Shown: positions 33,000 through 43,648 of the stretch, piece after piece
How the letters are laid out: every line of letters begins with the position of its first letter
Numbering within the stretch: position 1 is the stretch's first letter
NCBI GenBank assembly: GCA_030077755.1
Contig: JAQJZZ010000008.1
Coordinates: 3,658,001 to 3,722,000 of the forward strand
Reading direction: 5' to 3'
From: Filosporella fistucella
Lineage: Eukaryota; Ascomycota; Leotiomycetes; Helotiales
Length of the DNA: 64,000 nt
Notes under the pieces: model-generated
Told to the model about the DNA's origin: nothing
Database searches by the model: none
The model's input: the letters and a program-made list of their open reading frames with translations, nothing else
Made by a program: the position numbers and the translations under genes

Positions 33000-35626
33000 G
33001 TGAAAGTTTGGTTGTTATAAGGCTGGTTTTTTTTTGGGTAGATAAGGTGACGTGATATTGTATTAGATATGTTTGACAATTGTAGTGGATTTATTGTCTT
33101 GTACAAATCTAATATCAATCCGACTAGCAAAATCGACCAATGTAAAGCATCGAAGTGAGTGAGAAACGTAACGTTACCATCACCAACAAAACTTCCCTCC
33201 CTTCCATTTCTCAATCTCTTACCTTATACCAACATACATACATACATACATTCATTCACCGCAATTTCCCCCCCAAGAAAATCCGCAGCAGAAAATAATC
33301 ACCTCATTCTCCCTTCCAAGGAAATTCACAATGCAATGAATGCATCCATTCCCACATATCTCGGTATCGCCGTTGAGGCTCTTGGTCGGCGATGTAAGTG
33401 GATCTTTGAACCGTTCTCTGCATCCCCCCCCCTTCCCCTCCTCCACCAACAAGAAAAGAGGCTGGCTGGAAAGGCAAGTACCGGTACCAGTGGTCATCGG
33501 GCCTACTTTTCCTCAGATGCAGAGCACGCTTCTAGAACAATCAAACCGTTGAGAACTTGAAACTTGGAGATGGCGCATGGGAAATACTCCGTAAGGCATT
33601 AAGGTTATGTGGTTTTGGGCTGGCTGAAGTGGAGGATGTGGAGAATGGTGATGTCCGAGGCTGAGGGGTCGGAGGTGGGATGTTTGGCTTGGCCTGGGTA
33701 AATTTGTATTGAGGTGATGGGTAAATTGATTGAGTCCTAGGACGAAGAAGGAATTGGGGACGAGATTGATGCAGCAGAGTGAGTGAGTGAATGAATGAGG
33801 GAATAGTCAGTAAGGTCGGGTCTAAGCATTCGGGGAATACAGGCTAGGAAGAAAGACCGTACGAGGAATAATTAATTAAGTTAGTTGATATTGATTGATT
33901 GATGTGTTCAATCCTTCGATTGCCATGCCCGTCTTCCCGTCTGTTCAGGTAGCCGAAAGGGATACTATTCTTCAATTAGGATCTTGAGAGGGGTGGCAGA
34001 GCAACAAGTGTAGTGCTTTGGGGCCCAAAATCCTAACGTATCAGTATTCCCATACATTGCATGAACGAATCCGCGTTACCAGACTCAATACTCGTATTCT
34101 GATTCGAAGGAAGGAAATAGGAATGGTTTCGTGAGTAGTAGTGACACTTTTGGCAGCGGATTGGATTGGTGTAACATGTCTCTTTCTGAGCCGCATAATT
34201 ATTCATCTCATCTCTTCACCGATCGACTCATATCGATCCATTACACAACATGTGTATGATGCATGCTACTATGCTAGTTCCTTGAGTTGAGAGGAACCAC
34301 TCATCATCGGCTTATCCCTGATGTGGTAGATCGGGGTGATTCCCTTTTCGAATACCCAGAACCGCCAAGTCTTCCACACATCTTCTGGATCTTCTGGAAA
34401 GAAGAACACAAAGATGCAACTCATCTCACTTCACCAACGCAACGCTTAACGCAATCGCCTCGGCGCCGGGAAGAACACAGACACGGACGACAGAACACCT
34501 TGTCCTTGTCCTGGTCCTGGTCCTCGTCTTCGTCTTGGCCATTCACCCCTGTCCTCCCATCATTCACCTACTTACCTATTCTTGCCTGCTTCAAAGTCAG
34601 CTTACCACCAGCCCAGATAGCCCAGCCACACCTCTCCCCCTCTCCATCCAATCAGAGCTCCTGCCTCCCACCCGCCTATTTATATCCCCCGTCACCTGTG
34701 GCTGTCCCTCTCTACCTGAGGCCACTACATTTATTTTGGGGGCAGAAATCAGCCCAGTCAGTCATACTCTACTGCCATTCATCACTAAAGAAAATGTTAC
34801 CCCATTGAGAAGTAAGGTGTACTTGGTATGATATGATAGGGTCTTGTATCATAGGGCTGAGATTTGGCGGTGTTCCCGTTTCCCGGTGGTGGGTTGGACG
34901 TGCTGATTGGTACGTACCGAGGCTTGTGGTGGAATACAGATTATACGTGTGAGGGAGACAGACAGGGTGAGATGCAGGTACCTTCTCTCCTCTGTCTTCC
35001 TTCCTTGCCTTGTCTACCAGTTTCTATTCCCAAGACCCCGTCCCGTCACATCACATCACCGCAGCCCAGTCGCCGAAGTGGCAGAGTGGCTTTACCCTTC
35101 TCTACCTTACATTACCCATTCCAAAACGAGGCAAAACCCAGGGATAGAAGCGTGCTGGAATTCGCAGCACACAAGCAAGCCAAGTAAAGTAATTCAAGAC
35201 CACCACCCAACACCCATAAGCCAGCCGTGCACCACTTACAGGCACGCCATGCAGTGAATAAGATGATTATTTCAAAACGTCTCCTAAGCTTAGCACCGAA
35301 CAAGGTCTAGTGGGGGCAGCGCTGAAAAATTAAAATAAGTCAAAAATTTAAATGTTCCAAAAATTGGGTTGCGCTTGTCCAGTCCGTGTCTCTGTCTCTG
35401 GGCCGATCCGGATCGTTCTCACGATAGGGTGGCATAGGTATCCCGTACAAGCCTCCATCCAGCGTGCTGATTATGTGACGCCAGTTGATGACTGTAATCG
35501 AGGGGTCCGTTTGCACTGCTCCATGTGTAGGTGCACTCTACCGAACCTTACGGAGCTATACGTCTATTGCACGTCGAAGGAGGGGGCTTGGACTTTTGAT
35601 GCTCCAGTTCGAAAAACCACACGGAC
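33000..35626. other. Gene-poor region with simple repeats
   Basis: About 2.6 kb with no supported gene. It contains pyrimidine-rich tracts, an ACAT microsatellite near 33233-33253 and a CCTGGT/CGTCTT run near 34500-34535. Open frames here are Pro/Ser-rich noise. It could be a long upstream regulatory region of the GRGGYN gene; that is a guess from position. Confidence 0.4.
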
Positions 35627-35633
35627 TATATAG
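35627..35633 (+). promoter_or_regulatory. TATA box of the GRGGYN gene
   Basis: TATATAG sits in a near-palindrome (GGACTATATAGAGTCC) about 280 nt upstream of the ATG. A pyrimidine-rich leader follows it, as in highly expressed fungal genes. Confidence 0.45.
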
Positions 35634-35908
35634 AGTCCTTGACATCTTCACCATAGCCAGATTTTTTTTATTCACACATCACCATCAACATACTTCATTC
35701 AGCTATTCACATCTTCATATAATTCGCTCTTCACTTTGCTCTGGCAACTTGCAACGTTTTATCCTTTAATCAGAGACTTCTATCATCTGCATCTTCAAAA
35801 GTCAAAGCCCTCTATCAAAAGTCCACTATCTCGCTTTCGCATACATATCTACCCTTACCACCAGATAACCAACCAATATCAATACCTCGCTACCAACACC
35901 AAATTAAA

Positions 35909-36097
35909 ATGGCAGCCTCAACCAGCTTCTCTTCTCCCCTTCTTTTCGGCCGTGGCGGTTATAACGGCCCAGCCCAATCTTCCGACGACGATGATTCTTT
36001 CTCCCTCTCCGCACCTGTAGACTTTGGTCGTGGCGGCTACAACCGTGGCCCTGACGATGATGACGAGGCCGAAGATGGAAGAGGAGGATACAACTAA
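35909..36097 (+). CDS. Small acidic protein with three GRGGYN repeats (DUF3602-like)
   Basis: Single exon of 62 residues with a good start context (AAAATGG). The motif GRGGYN occurs three times: after SPLLF, after APVDF, and as the last six residues. Spacers are Asp-rich (SSDDDDSF, PDDDDEAED). The pattern recalls the GRGGAGN repeats of the fungal DUF3602 family, small proteins often induced by stress; the YN ending is a variant. There is no signal peptide or membrane segment. A TATA box and a pyrimidine-rich leader suggest strong or inducible expression. No dibasic sites flank the repeats, so a Kex2-processed peptide precursor is unlikely. Function is unknown. Confidence 0.7.
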   Translation: MAASTSFSSPLLFGRGGYNGPAQSSDDDDSFSLSAPVDFGRGGYNRGPDDDDEAEDGRGGYN

Positions 36098-36652
36098 AGC
36101 CCCCAATTGCACGTTTTCACCACCACCACCATGACTGGTGTTTTCTGGGGGCTGCAGGCAGCGAGCGGCTTGATTGTTTGGGAGCGCAAAAAGATATAAA
36201 AGCATGGTCGCAAGACCGCATTCGGAGTTTTTCTTCTTTTTTTTTCGTTTTTCATTTGGGCCATTAGACGGGTTTGGAGGAGCATTTCCATTGCATTTTC
36301 TTGGTCCAGCATTTTCAACATTGGAGCGAGCGAGCGATATAGCACTTTGAGCGATTCACCATTTCCCCGGCGTTCGAAGAGGGAAAGAAGCATTAGATTT
36401 GGAGTTTCTTTGCTGCATTTTCGATTCGATAAACTTTTCTTGCATCGCGGGTGTTGATTTTGAGTGGAGGAAAATGGATAGAGAAAATTGGGTGGCACGC
36501 ATTGCAGGTGTTGAAAATGGGATAGAATAGATGGATTTCCTTAGCGGCATTGGGTATGGCGAACACACTGGGCATTTGAATGGGTGTTTGGGATAGACTG
36601 GTCTTTTCTCCAATCCTTTTAATCATAGATGTAATGAAGCAATTCTCCTCAA
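36098..36652. other. Intergenic, convergent gene ends
   Basis: 3' regions of the GRGGYN gene (+) and MSS1 (-). A T-rich tract lies near 36230-36255. No other feature was recognised. Confidence 0.4.
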
Positions 36653-38487
36653 TCACTTTCCTACACAAAATCTGGTGACCTGTTAGAAATTGATTGGCAT
36701 GAAAGGAGGAGGAAATTACTTCTCAAAGACAACTCCCAACACCTCCTCGACATCTCCAGCTTCGCCTCGGCCTGTGATTCGAGATAGACAATTAGCGGCC
36801 GATCGTAAATGCTCTGCAGCAAGGACTATATCAGCCTCGTCATCGATCTCTGACTTTTCAGCCTCGTTCTTGAACAGATGAAGGTGGGTAGAGCAGGTTG
36901 CCAGAAGTTGGCGCTGACGTTCTGTCACACCAAGGAGGTCTTCATATTCGACGGGAACATCGGTCATGTTCTGAAAGATATCGACGAGCTTAGTCGTGAA
37001 TTCGTTGATATTTCCGGGATCATCTTCCACATTGCTAGATTCCGCATCGCGACATGAAATAGTCACGATTTCTGGGATCTGATCTGTAAAAATGGTGGAC
37101 AGATGCTTCCGAAACTGCTCAATCATCTGACCAAGAGTCTCAGAAGGCACTATATCGCATTTGTTAACAACTAGAAGCGCATGCTTTCCCTCGCTCTGTG
37201 CAATTAATACGGCTTCTGTGTCGTACTGTATTGAAAAATCGCTAGATGCAGATTCCACGGATGCCATCGAAATAATCACATCCGATTCGTTGGCCTTTGC
37301 TTTCGCTCTTCTGATGCCTTCTTCTTCAATGGCTCCAATAGAAGATTCTGTAGGAAGTTTTGAACTTGAAGCGGTCCTCAATCCAGCAGTATCGGCAAAG
37401 GTACACAGGAAGCCTCTAATATCAAGGCTCACTTCGACAATATCCCGTGTGGTACCTGCTTCCTGGCTGACAATTGAAGCTTCTCGGCCAGCAATCTGAT
37501 TCAGCAAGGAGCTTTTCCCAGCATTTGGAGGTCCAAGCAAGGATATTCTAATTCCTTTCTTCAACAATTCGCCTCGTTGACTAGCAGCAGTATGTTGCGC
37601 AATAGAACGCATCATACTTTGAACTTGTCCATGAACACTAATGAGAAGCTCCGCAGGAGACTCGTCGAAATGTTGGTCCTCCGAGAAGTCGATTAAGGCC
37701 TCCAATTCTCCTCTTGCATAAAGCAGCTGGCGACGCCATTCCTCGTATGTACGACCAAGTTTCCCAGAATGACCCCGTACAGCAGCACGTCTTTGCTGCT
37801 CTGTCTCAGCAGACAATGTATCACCGAGTGCTTCCACTTGTGCCAAATCCAAACGATTGTTCTGAAATGCTCGCCGTGTGAATTCGCCAGGCTCAGCATA
37901 TCGTATGGGGGTTTTCGACTGACATCTTGGTATGGCAGACAAAACCGCTTTCACAGTAGCTGGTCCGCCATGGATGTGAAATTCCAGTACATCCTCTCCA
38001 GTCACTGTCTTTGGGGTTGGGAAATAGAGGGCTATTGCATCGGAGTCGAGCAAAGTTTCAGGATTCTCGGGATCGCGTAGAGTTCTGAGTGTAGCCAGTC
38101 GAGCTTTCAGGAGTGGTTTCGCTGGACAAAGTGCTTGATAAATCTTCAAGACAAGTCAGATCATGTAGAAACATTGCGGGAATGAATAGCTACCTCAAAC
38201 CAAGCAGGTCCAGATATTCGAACAATGGCTATTCCTGCTTTCCCAGAAGCTGTAGAAAGGGCATATATAGTGTCATCTACCAGGCCTACTTGGCCCGTAG
38301 ACGAATGACTGATGCATCGGTGTACCGCAAACGGGGTGTTTTGGAAGGATGAAAGCGGCCATGGCTGCTGGCGATATGCCAAACTCGAGTCCCGAAATAT
38401 CAAGGTGCAAGTCGGCTTTATGGGACGTGTAAAAGCACGTTTGCCAAACAGTCTGGCTTTAATTGAAGCATTGCGGATCATTGACAA
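36653..38487 (-). CDS. MSS1: Mitochondrial tRNA-modification GTPase MSS1 (MnmE/TrmE family)
   Basis: Three exons (38194-38487, 36720-38143, 36653-36671) give 578 residues. With its MTO1 partner this GTPase makes the 5-carboxymethylaminomethyl modification of wobble uridine in mitochondrial tRNAs. The N-terminus is basic and Ser/Arg-rich, fitting mitochondrial import. The folate-binding domain begins at DTIYALSTASGKAGIAIVRI. GTPase motifs are G1 LLGPPNAGKSS, the GTTRD loop, G3 FADTAG and G4 VVNKCD. The gene's last exon is only 19 nt: splicing at 36719/36672 adds FCVGK, the family's essential C-terminal Cys motif. Without this intron the protein would end at VVFEK and lack the catalytic Cys. 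Confidence 0.93.
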
Positions 38488-39151
38488 GGAGTTTTGTATT
38501 TACGAAGCTTCAAGCAAACGGAAGCTGCAAGGCTGATGCACGTAAAAGTGCGCTTCTAGCTTCGATGGCGACCGTAGCTCACGCCCTTCGAATATATTTC
38601 CGCCTATTCCATGGGAATACAAGTTCGCATTCAAATTGTGATGTTCATTGCAGAAAATCATTAAGCATTGACATTGGCTTAAATGACCGTGGTCTCACTT
38701 TCAAGGAAAATTGGCACGCATGTTCAAGCTATCGGTGGGCTTACAATGATCCACTGCACAGCAGTTGTTTTCTTTTTCTCCATACATGATACCTATCCAG
38801 CAAGCTCTAAAAGCGTCCCCAAGAATTTCGAACAAGTCTTATGCTTCCATCTTTTAATCTCGAGGTAACAAGACCCAAGGACCTAGCGGTCGAAACTACA
38901 ACGTTTTCTTACCACTCCAACGAGCTGATTCGGGTGATTGTTCCTTAGTAGACCAAATGGTACCTAGGTAGATAGAGGTCAGGGGCTTTGCTCGTTAAAC
39001 TTTCGCGCTGCAGCGCACCTGAGCAAACCGTATAGGCGTCGCTCAGGCTCTTTACGTTGAGTTCGAAGTCCCAGAAGCTTTCCATAAGTACTCGTCTATA
39101 GGGGATGTGAGGAGATGCGTCTCTTCGGACACGGCCGCTGTTCGAGAGCAA
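38488..39151. other. Intergenic, upstream of MSS1
   Basis: MSS1 promoter and 3' region of the Zn2Cys6 gene. A minus-strand open frame at 38945-39151 abuts the regulator's stop and could be read-through or an unplaced last exon; no splice solution was convincing. Confidence 0.35.
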
Positions 39152-40361
39152 TTATATGTCTTCTGAAAAGCCCTGAGATTGGCTGCGCAACATCTCAGCT
39201 ACCACATCAAGAGCGATCCCATAATTATTCGCCAATTTCTGATGCATCCCATTCAGCACTAGATCATCAGGAAGCGGTCGCTCAGCTGCAATAATCTTCT
39301 CGAATGATGATGACACCTCATCAAATTGCTGCTTCAAATCTTGAATACAAGGACCGATGTCATCTTGTCCGAGTGTCCCTTCTCTCAGATTCTCCCGCAC
39401 AGCAGCGCACTTGATCAAAAGATCGCAGAGTCTCCACTTTGGATCGTCGGTATCGACTAGGTGAGCTGCTCGTGAACGGAGAATGAGAAGGTCGGGAGAT
39501 ACTGCTATACCCCTCTTCAAAAAGCTAGAAGCAATGTTGCAGCTGAGGTGGTGGAACATGCTTAGACCTGTTGGATCGAGGAATTGTTTGGTTCCTCGTA
39601 ACTTGAGTAGGGTGAGAGCACCTTCTATGTGTTTGATTTCTGGATCTGAATTTCCTTTTGTCATCCTATATTGGTCAGTTTGTAATCTTCTACTTGTTAT
39701 ATCAATACAGAGGAGACCCAGCTCATTTATGTGGGTCTTTGGCTCTTAAAAATTGGCTGAGAATAATCGAATCTTTATCCAAAAGGTCTACATACCTCTC
39801 GAAAAGATCAAGCAGTATCACAGTAAGGAGAGTGACGTCCGCTGTTGCGTAATTTGGCTCTTGTAAAGCTTTATTCGTAAACATCAAAGCCGACCCATAA
39901 TTCCTTCGGGCCTTCTGCAAAATCGGAGGACTTGATTCCTCAAACGCCAGATATGCCAAACTCACAGCTCGAAGACTATTAATGAAATGAAGATCTTCAT
40001 CTTTTGGAGGATGAAAATGTTGTATGTAGTAAAGCCAAGAGCTCCTAGCAAATACATTACGACTCACAAAGAGGAATTTGGCTTTAACTATTATTGGTTG
40101 GTTGAGCTGTGGTGGGATGAGTGTTGTTGTGGCTTTGCTGATTGTTTCTTCAGTTTGGTTGCGGAAGATGAGATCTTTGGGATCGTGATAGCCTGGGCAG
40201 TGTAGCTTCGCTCGAAGGCATTGACCGCATGAATCTCTTTTCTTGTCACACTATAGAAGTGATAAGTTTACAATATAAAGATCTAGCGATTTGGTGCCTA
40301 CCTTGATGTTGCGATTTCTACATTGCCTGCAAGCTTTGGATGGTTTCCCACAGTAGACCAT
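39152..40361 (-). CDS. Zn2Cys6 transcription factor, short C-terminus
   Basis: Three exons (40302-40361, 39796-40250, 39152-39665) give 342 residues. The zinc cluster is split by the first intron: CRQCRNRNIK + CDKKRDSCGQCLRAKLHC, with the full six-Cys spacing. The remainder is helical and resembles the fungal-specific regulatory region (LLTVILLDLFER + MTKGNSDPEIKHIEGALTLLKLRG). The second intron (39666-39795, 130 nt) is supported because its GTATGT donor restores phase and removes a stop. Related factors are usually 450-550 residues, so this one seems short; it ends at a TAA soon after LRSQSQGFSEDI. Either the C-terminus is truly short, or an exon is missed or lost. Targets are unknown. Confidence 0.75.
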
Positions 40362-40723
40362 GATGCTCTAGAATTGGTATATTAAAGTTTCAAGACCTGA
40401 AATGGGAGTCTAAACATGAGGCACTCGATAATGTCTAAATTGAAAGAAGAGATGCCAGACTTTCAGAAATGCAGGGGAAGACTATGGATTGGAGCTTACC
40501 CCCGAAATGTGGTTAAATCCGAACTTTAATGCATGAATTATGGCAATGCAAATCAACCTAAACCGAATAAGGAATGCAGCTTGTCGAAATTATCGACCGT
40601 GCCACAGCCTAGGGACATCATCATGTTTACATTATAGTTCCGCCACTGAATACGCAATATTATAGTACAAGATTGAGCACAACGGGTGGAACATTAATAT
40701 CTGCCAAAGTCCGTTCACACCCC
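40362..40723. other. Intergenic
   Basis: Zn2Cys6 gene promoter and 3' region of the aldo/keto reductase gene. No feature was recognised. Confidence 0.4.
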
Positions 40724-41763
40724 TCAATAATCTAACACTTTCATCGCAAACTCCGGGTACCTAGTACCTTGAACAGGAAATGTTTCCAGAATAGCTCGAA
40801 TCTCCTTCAGATCTTCTTCACTAAGCTCAATCTCCTTACAATTTTCTGCAACCCTCCCTTCCGAACTGGCTCCTGCGATGGGCACAATGAAAGGCATTCC
40901 CGGTTTCTTGCTATGAGACTTGATCCAGGATAGTGCAAGCTGCGCAGGTGTGCATCCTTTCTTCTCGGCCAGTTTCTTCAATGCGTCCACAAGCTCCAGA
41001 TTCTTCTTGAAGTTCTCGCCTTGGAATCGAGGGAAGTGCTGCTGATGGTCTGTTCCCATATCCTCAACCTTCTGGATCTTTCCCGCCAGCATACCTGCAC
41101 CAAGTGGTGTATGCGCTTCGACAACGATACCAAGTTCTCCACAGGTTGCTGCAACACCATTGGTGAAGATGTCATTCACCCAGAGAGATGCTTCAGCTTC
41201 CACCATATCGATCTTGTGAACTTTCGCTGCTCGACGGATTCTATTAGCGTTCACTTCAGATAACTGAATGCCGCCAATTTTCCCTTCTTTGATAAGTTGG
41301 GCTAAAGCTGCGATAGTGCTTTCAATCGGGACGTCGGGATCGACCCTCGCAGGACCAAAGAGGTCGATGAACTTCTTTCCATCTAAGATTTTGTTGGCAT
41401 TGTCAACTGATCTTCGCATGTTCTCGGGAGAACAGTCGGCTTTCCACTTGGCAAGGTCGAAGCCGCTCTTGATGCTGAGGACAACTTTGTCTGCGTCCTC
41501 TGGGTGCTGTGTGAAGTATCGATTGAGGAGATGCAGCGAGTTGGCATCAGGAGTGCCGTAAAAGTCACCTCCATTCCAGACATTGGCACCGTTTGCAAGA
41601 GCGAAACGAAGGACTTTGAAGACAATCTCATCAGGTACTGGATCATTGGCTCGAGTGTATCCTTATGTTTGTCAGTAGTAGTTCTGTAATAGCGGTGGGT
41701 AGGAATAGTACTCATGAGTCCAATGCCATTATTTGAGATTAGTTTTCCGGCAAGTAGGGGCAT
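40724..41763 (-). CDS. Aldo/keto reductase (pyridoxal reductase-like)
   Basis: Two exons (41712-41763, 40724-41661) give 329 residues. NADPH-dependent reductase with a TIM barrel. The opening LISNNGIGLMRYTRANDPVP, then NGANVWNGGDFYGTPDANSL with the catalytic Tyr, the Lys in VVLSIKSG, and the C-terminal cofactor region (PFIVPIAGASSEGRVAEN) match the pyridoxal/pyridoxine reductase-like branch of the family (S. pombe Plr1 type). The 50-nt intron falls in the usual N-terminal place. A TATA box lies about 100 nt upstream, with a CCCCT stress-type element nearby, fitting inducible expression. Cytosolic. The substrate is inferred from similarity only. Confidence 0.85.
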
Positions 41764-41862
41764 GTTGAATTTGCTCAAAGCAGCAATATAAAGTGATAGT
41801 CTTGAGTGAGAGTGTTTGATAGTTTGAAAGAACTGGCATTTTGGAAGTCTACGAGGGGAGAG

Positions 41863-41872
41863 TATATATATA
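41863..41872 (-). promoter_or_regulatory. TATA box of the aldo/keto reductase gene
   Basis: A TATATATATA run about 100 nt upstream of the ATG at 41763, with CTCCCCT just downstream of it on the transcribed side. Confidence 0.5.
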
Positions 41873-41879
41873 ATTTTTC

Positions 41880-43648
41880 AACTTAATGAGAGGAGTGGCC
41901 AGAACATTTGCCAAAACTCAAACGTTTGACCTCGAAGACCAGCTGTATACCGCATTGGGATAGCACTATTTCGGTGCTGGAAGCGGGTTATCACCGACTA
42001 GCATAAAGTACGGAGGTAGAGACAAAGCCTGCTTCCCCATAATAAACTGGCCCCTACGGACTTAAGATCACTTGTGCATAGACAAGAGCGACAGATTCTC
42101 TTCATTGCATGCTACGGAGGCGGGTAATAACATCAGGTAAACTACTATGATGGCAGGTGAATATACGGCTGAAGCAGAGCAGATTAGTCTGACACTACTA
42201 AGCGTCTGCCGATATCGAACTAGAGGGCATAACATTGAACCGACTTACATGGAAGTAATAAATGATAAACCAAGATAAATAATGAATCCTTCCATTGTAG
42301 CAAGGCACTTACCATGTGACGAGATGAATTGTGCCTTGTAGGTAGATACCTGCTGTAGATGGCGCGAGTGAGGTGCGTCGCGCATGCCCCACGACAACCG
42401 CGACGGTTGTGCTCTGAAATCGTGATTCCAACGACTGCCCATCGAGTAAGTTCGACAGATAGTCGTCGCCTTCGAGTCGATAGTGAAAAAGTATAGAAAT
42501 ATTCAGAACTAAATAATTACAGACTTTGGAGGAAGGATGGAGTCTATTTCGGGGGTAGAATGTGTCATTTGTGTTAAGCAACGGTACTGCAAACAAACCC
42601 CGAACTTCCTGAGAAATTAGTCGAGATTTCATTCTTCTTTTCTGAATATCACTGTCCATTCTTACCTTAAAACTCTACCGTACAGACTACTGAGCTATTT
42701 GCTTGACCCTGTGGGGCGTCGCTTTTCCATATTTGATCACGCATCGCCGTCATGATCGCAAGTTGTACGAAGCACAAGGTGTCGTCCCATATGCGCCGAG
42801 GAGGCAGATGGCATTATCCATTTCACGACGAAGAAGCAGAATACATGGGGTTAAAATTCAGAATCGGCTCTGCATACTCTCAAGTAATTCAAGTTTATTC
42901 GTATATTGAGCACGTTAAGGCGCTGCAGAGAGCTCTGTAGCGACGTTGCAATGATGCAAATGGGGGATGAACGCAACCAGACGAAGGAAGAATCGAATCG
43001 TGATCTAGTGGTATGAACTCGATTTTCTGCGCCTCCATTCAGTACGGCAATATATATTGATCTGCTTAAGTTTCACTGTTCGATATCCTGCAAGCCGTTT
43101 CGAAAAAGCTCCATTGGGTACGGAAACATGCCAGTGGCAATGCAGAAGTTGCACCTACAATTGAGCCTGGTTGAACAGGTAATGCCACTTTTATCCAAGT
43201 ACTGGAGAGTCAAACCGGAGGGCCTCATCAGCTTCAGTAAAGCTATTTTACTCGTGGCAGTACTTTCCACTCCTGCACGCAACTTCTCTGTCGCTCGGTA
43301 TCGTCAGTTCAATCGTAACTTCCTCCCATAGCAACTCTATGTCCTCTTGTCAACGGCATGTTCCTTTCAGACTGCTCTAGACTCTCAACATCTTGCATGT
43401 GTCGTAGTTTTTTCCAACTCCTGTTTCTGTGTACCTAACCATTGCAGGCACCCAATATAAAACATCGTGCACTGGGGGCCCATTTCCACTTCCACAACTA
43501 TCGAAATTCAGAACCTCATCCTACCACACAATTCTTGGTTCTGGCTTCTCCTGAACCATACCGCAACACTCTCATCAGTTGATGAGAGGCAAATCTATTC
43601 CATCATTCAGCCTTCGAATTGGAATTGTCTTATTAGAGACAGCCAAAG
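41880..43648. other. Intergenic, divergent promoters
   Basis: Between the aldo/keto reductase (-) and the histidine kinase (+). About 1.8 kb, including the kinase 5' leader. No supported gene; open frames at 42309-42659 (-) and 42703-42940 (+) show no family resemblance. Confidence 0.4.

Noticed and set aside
34287..34831. Two long plus-strand open frames
   Set aside because: Pro/Ser-rich translations of a pyrimidine-rich tract; no start context or domain.
35060..35130. tRNA-like A-box sequence (GTGGCAGAGTGG)
   Set aside because: No B-box and no acceptor stem could be found after it.
35909..36097. Ribosomal peptide precursor (Kex2-processed repeats) for the GRGGYN gene
   Set aside because: No signal peptide and no dibasic sites between the repeats.
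42309..42659. Minus-strand open frame of 116 codons
   Set aside because: No family resemblance and no promoter or splice support.
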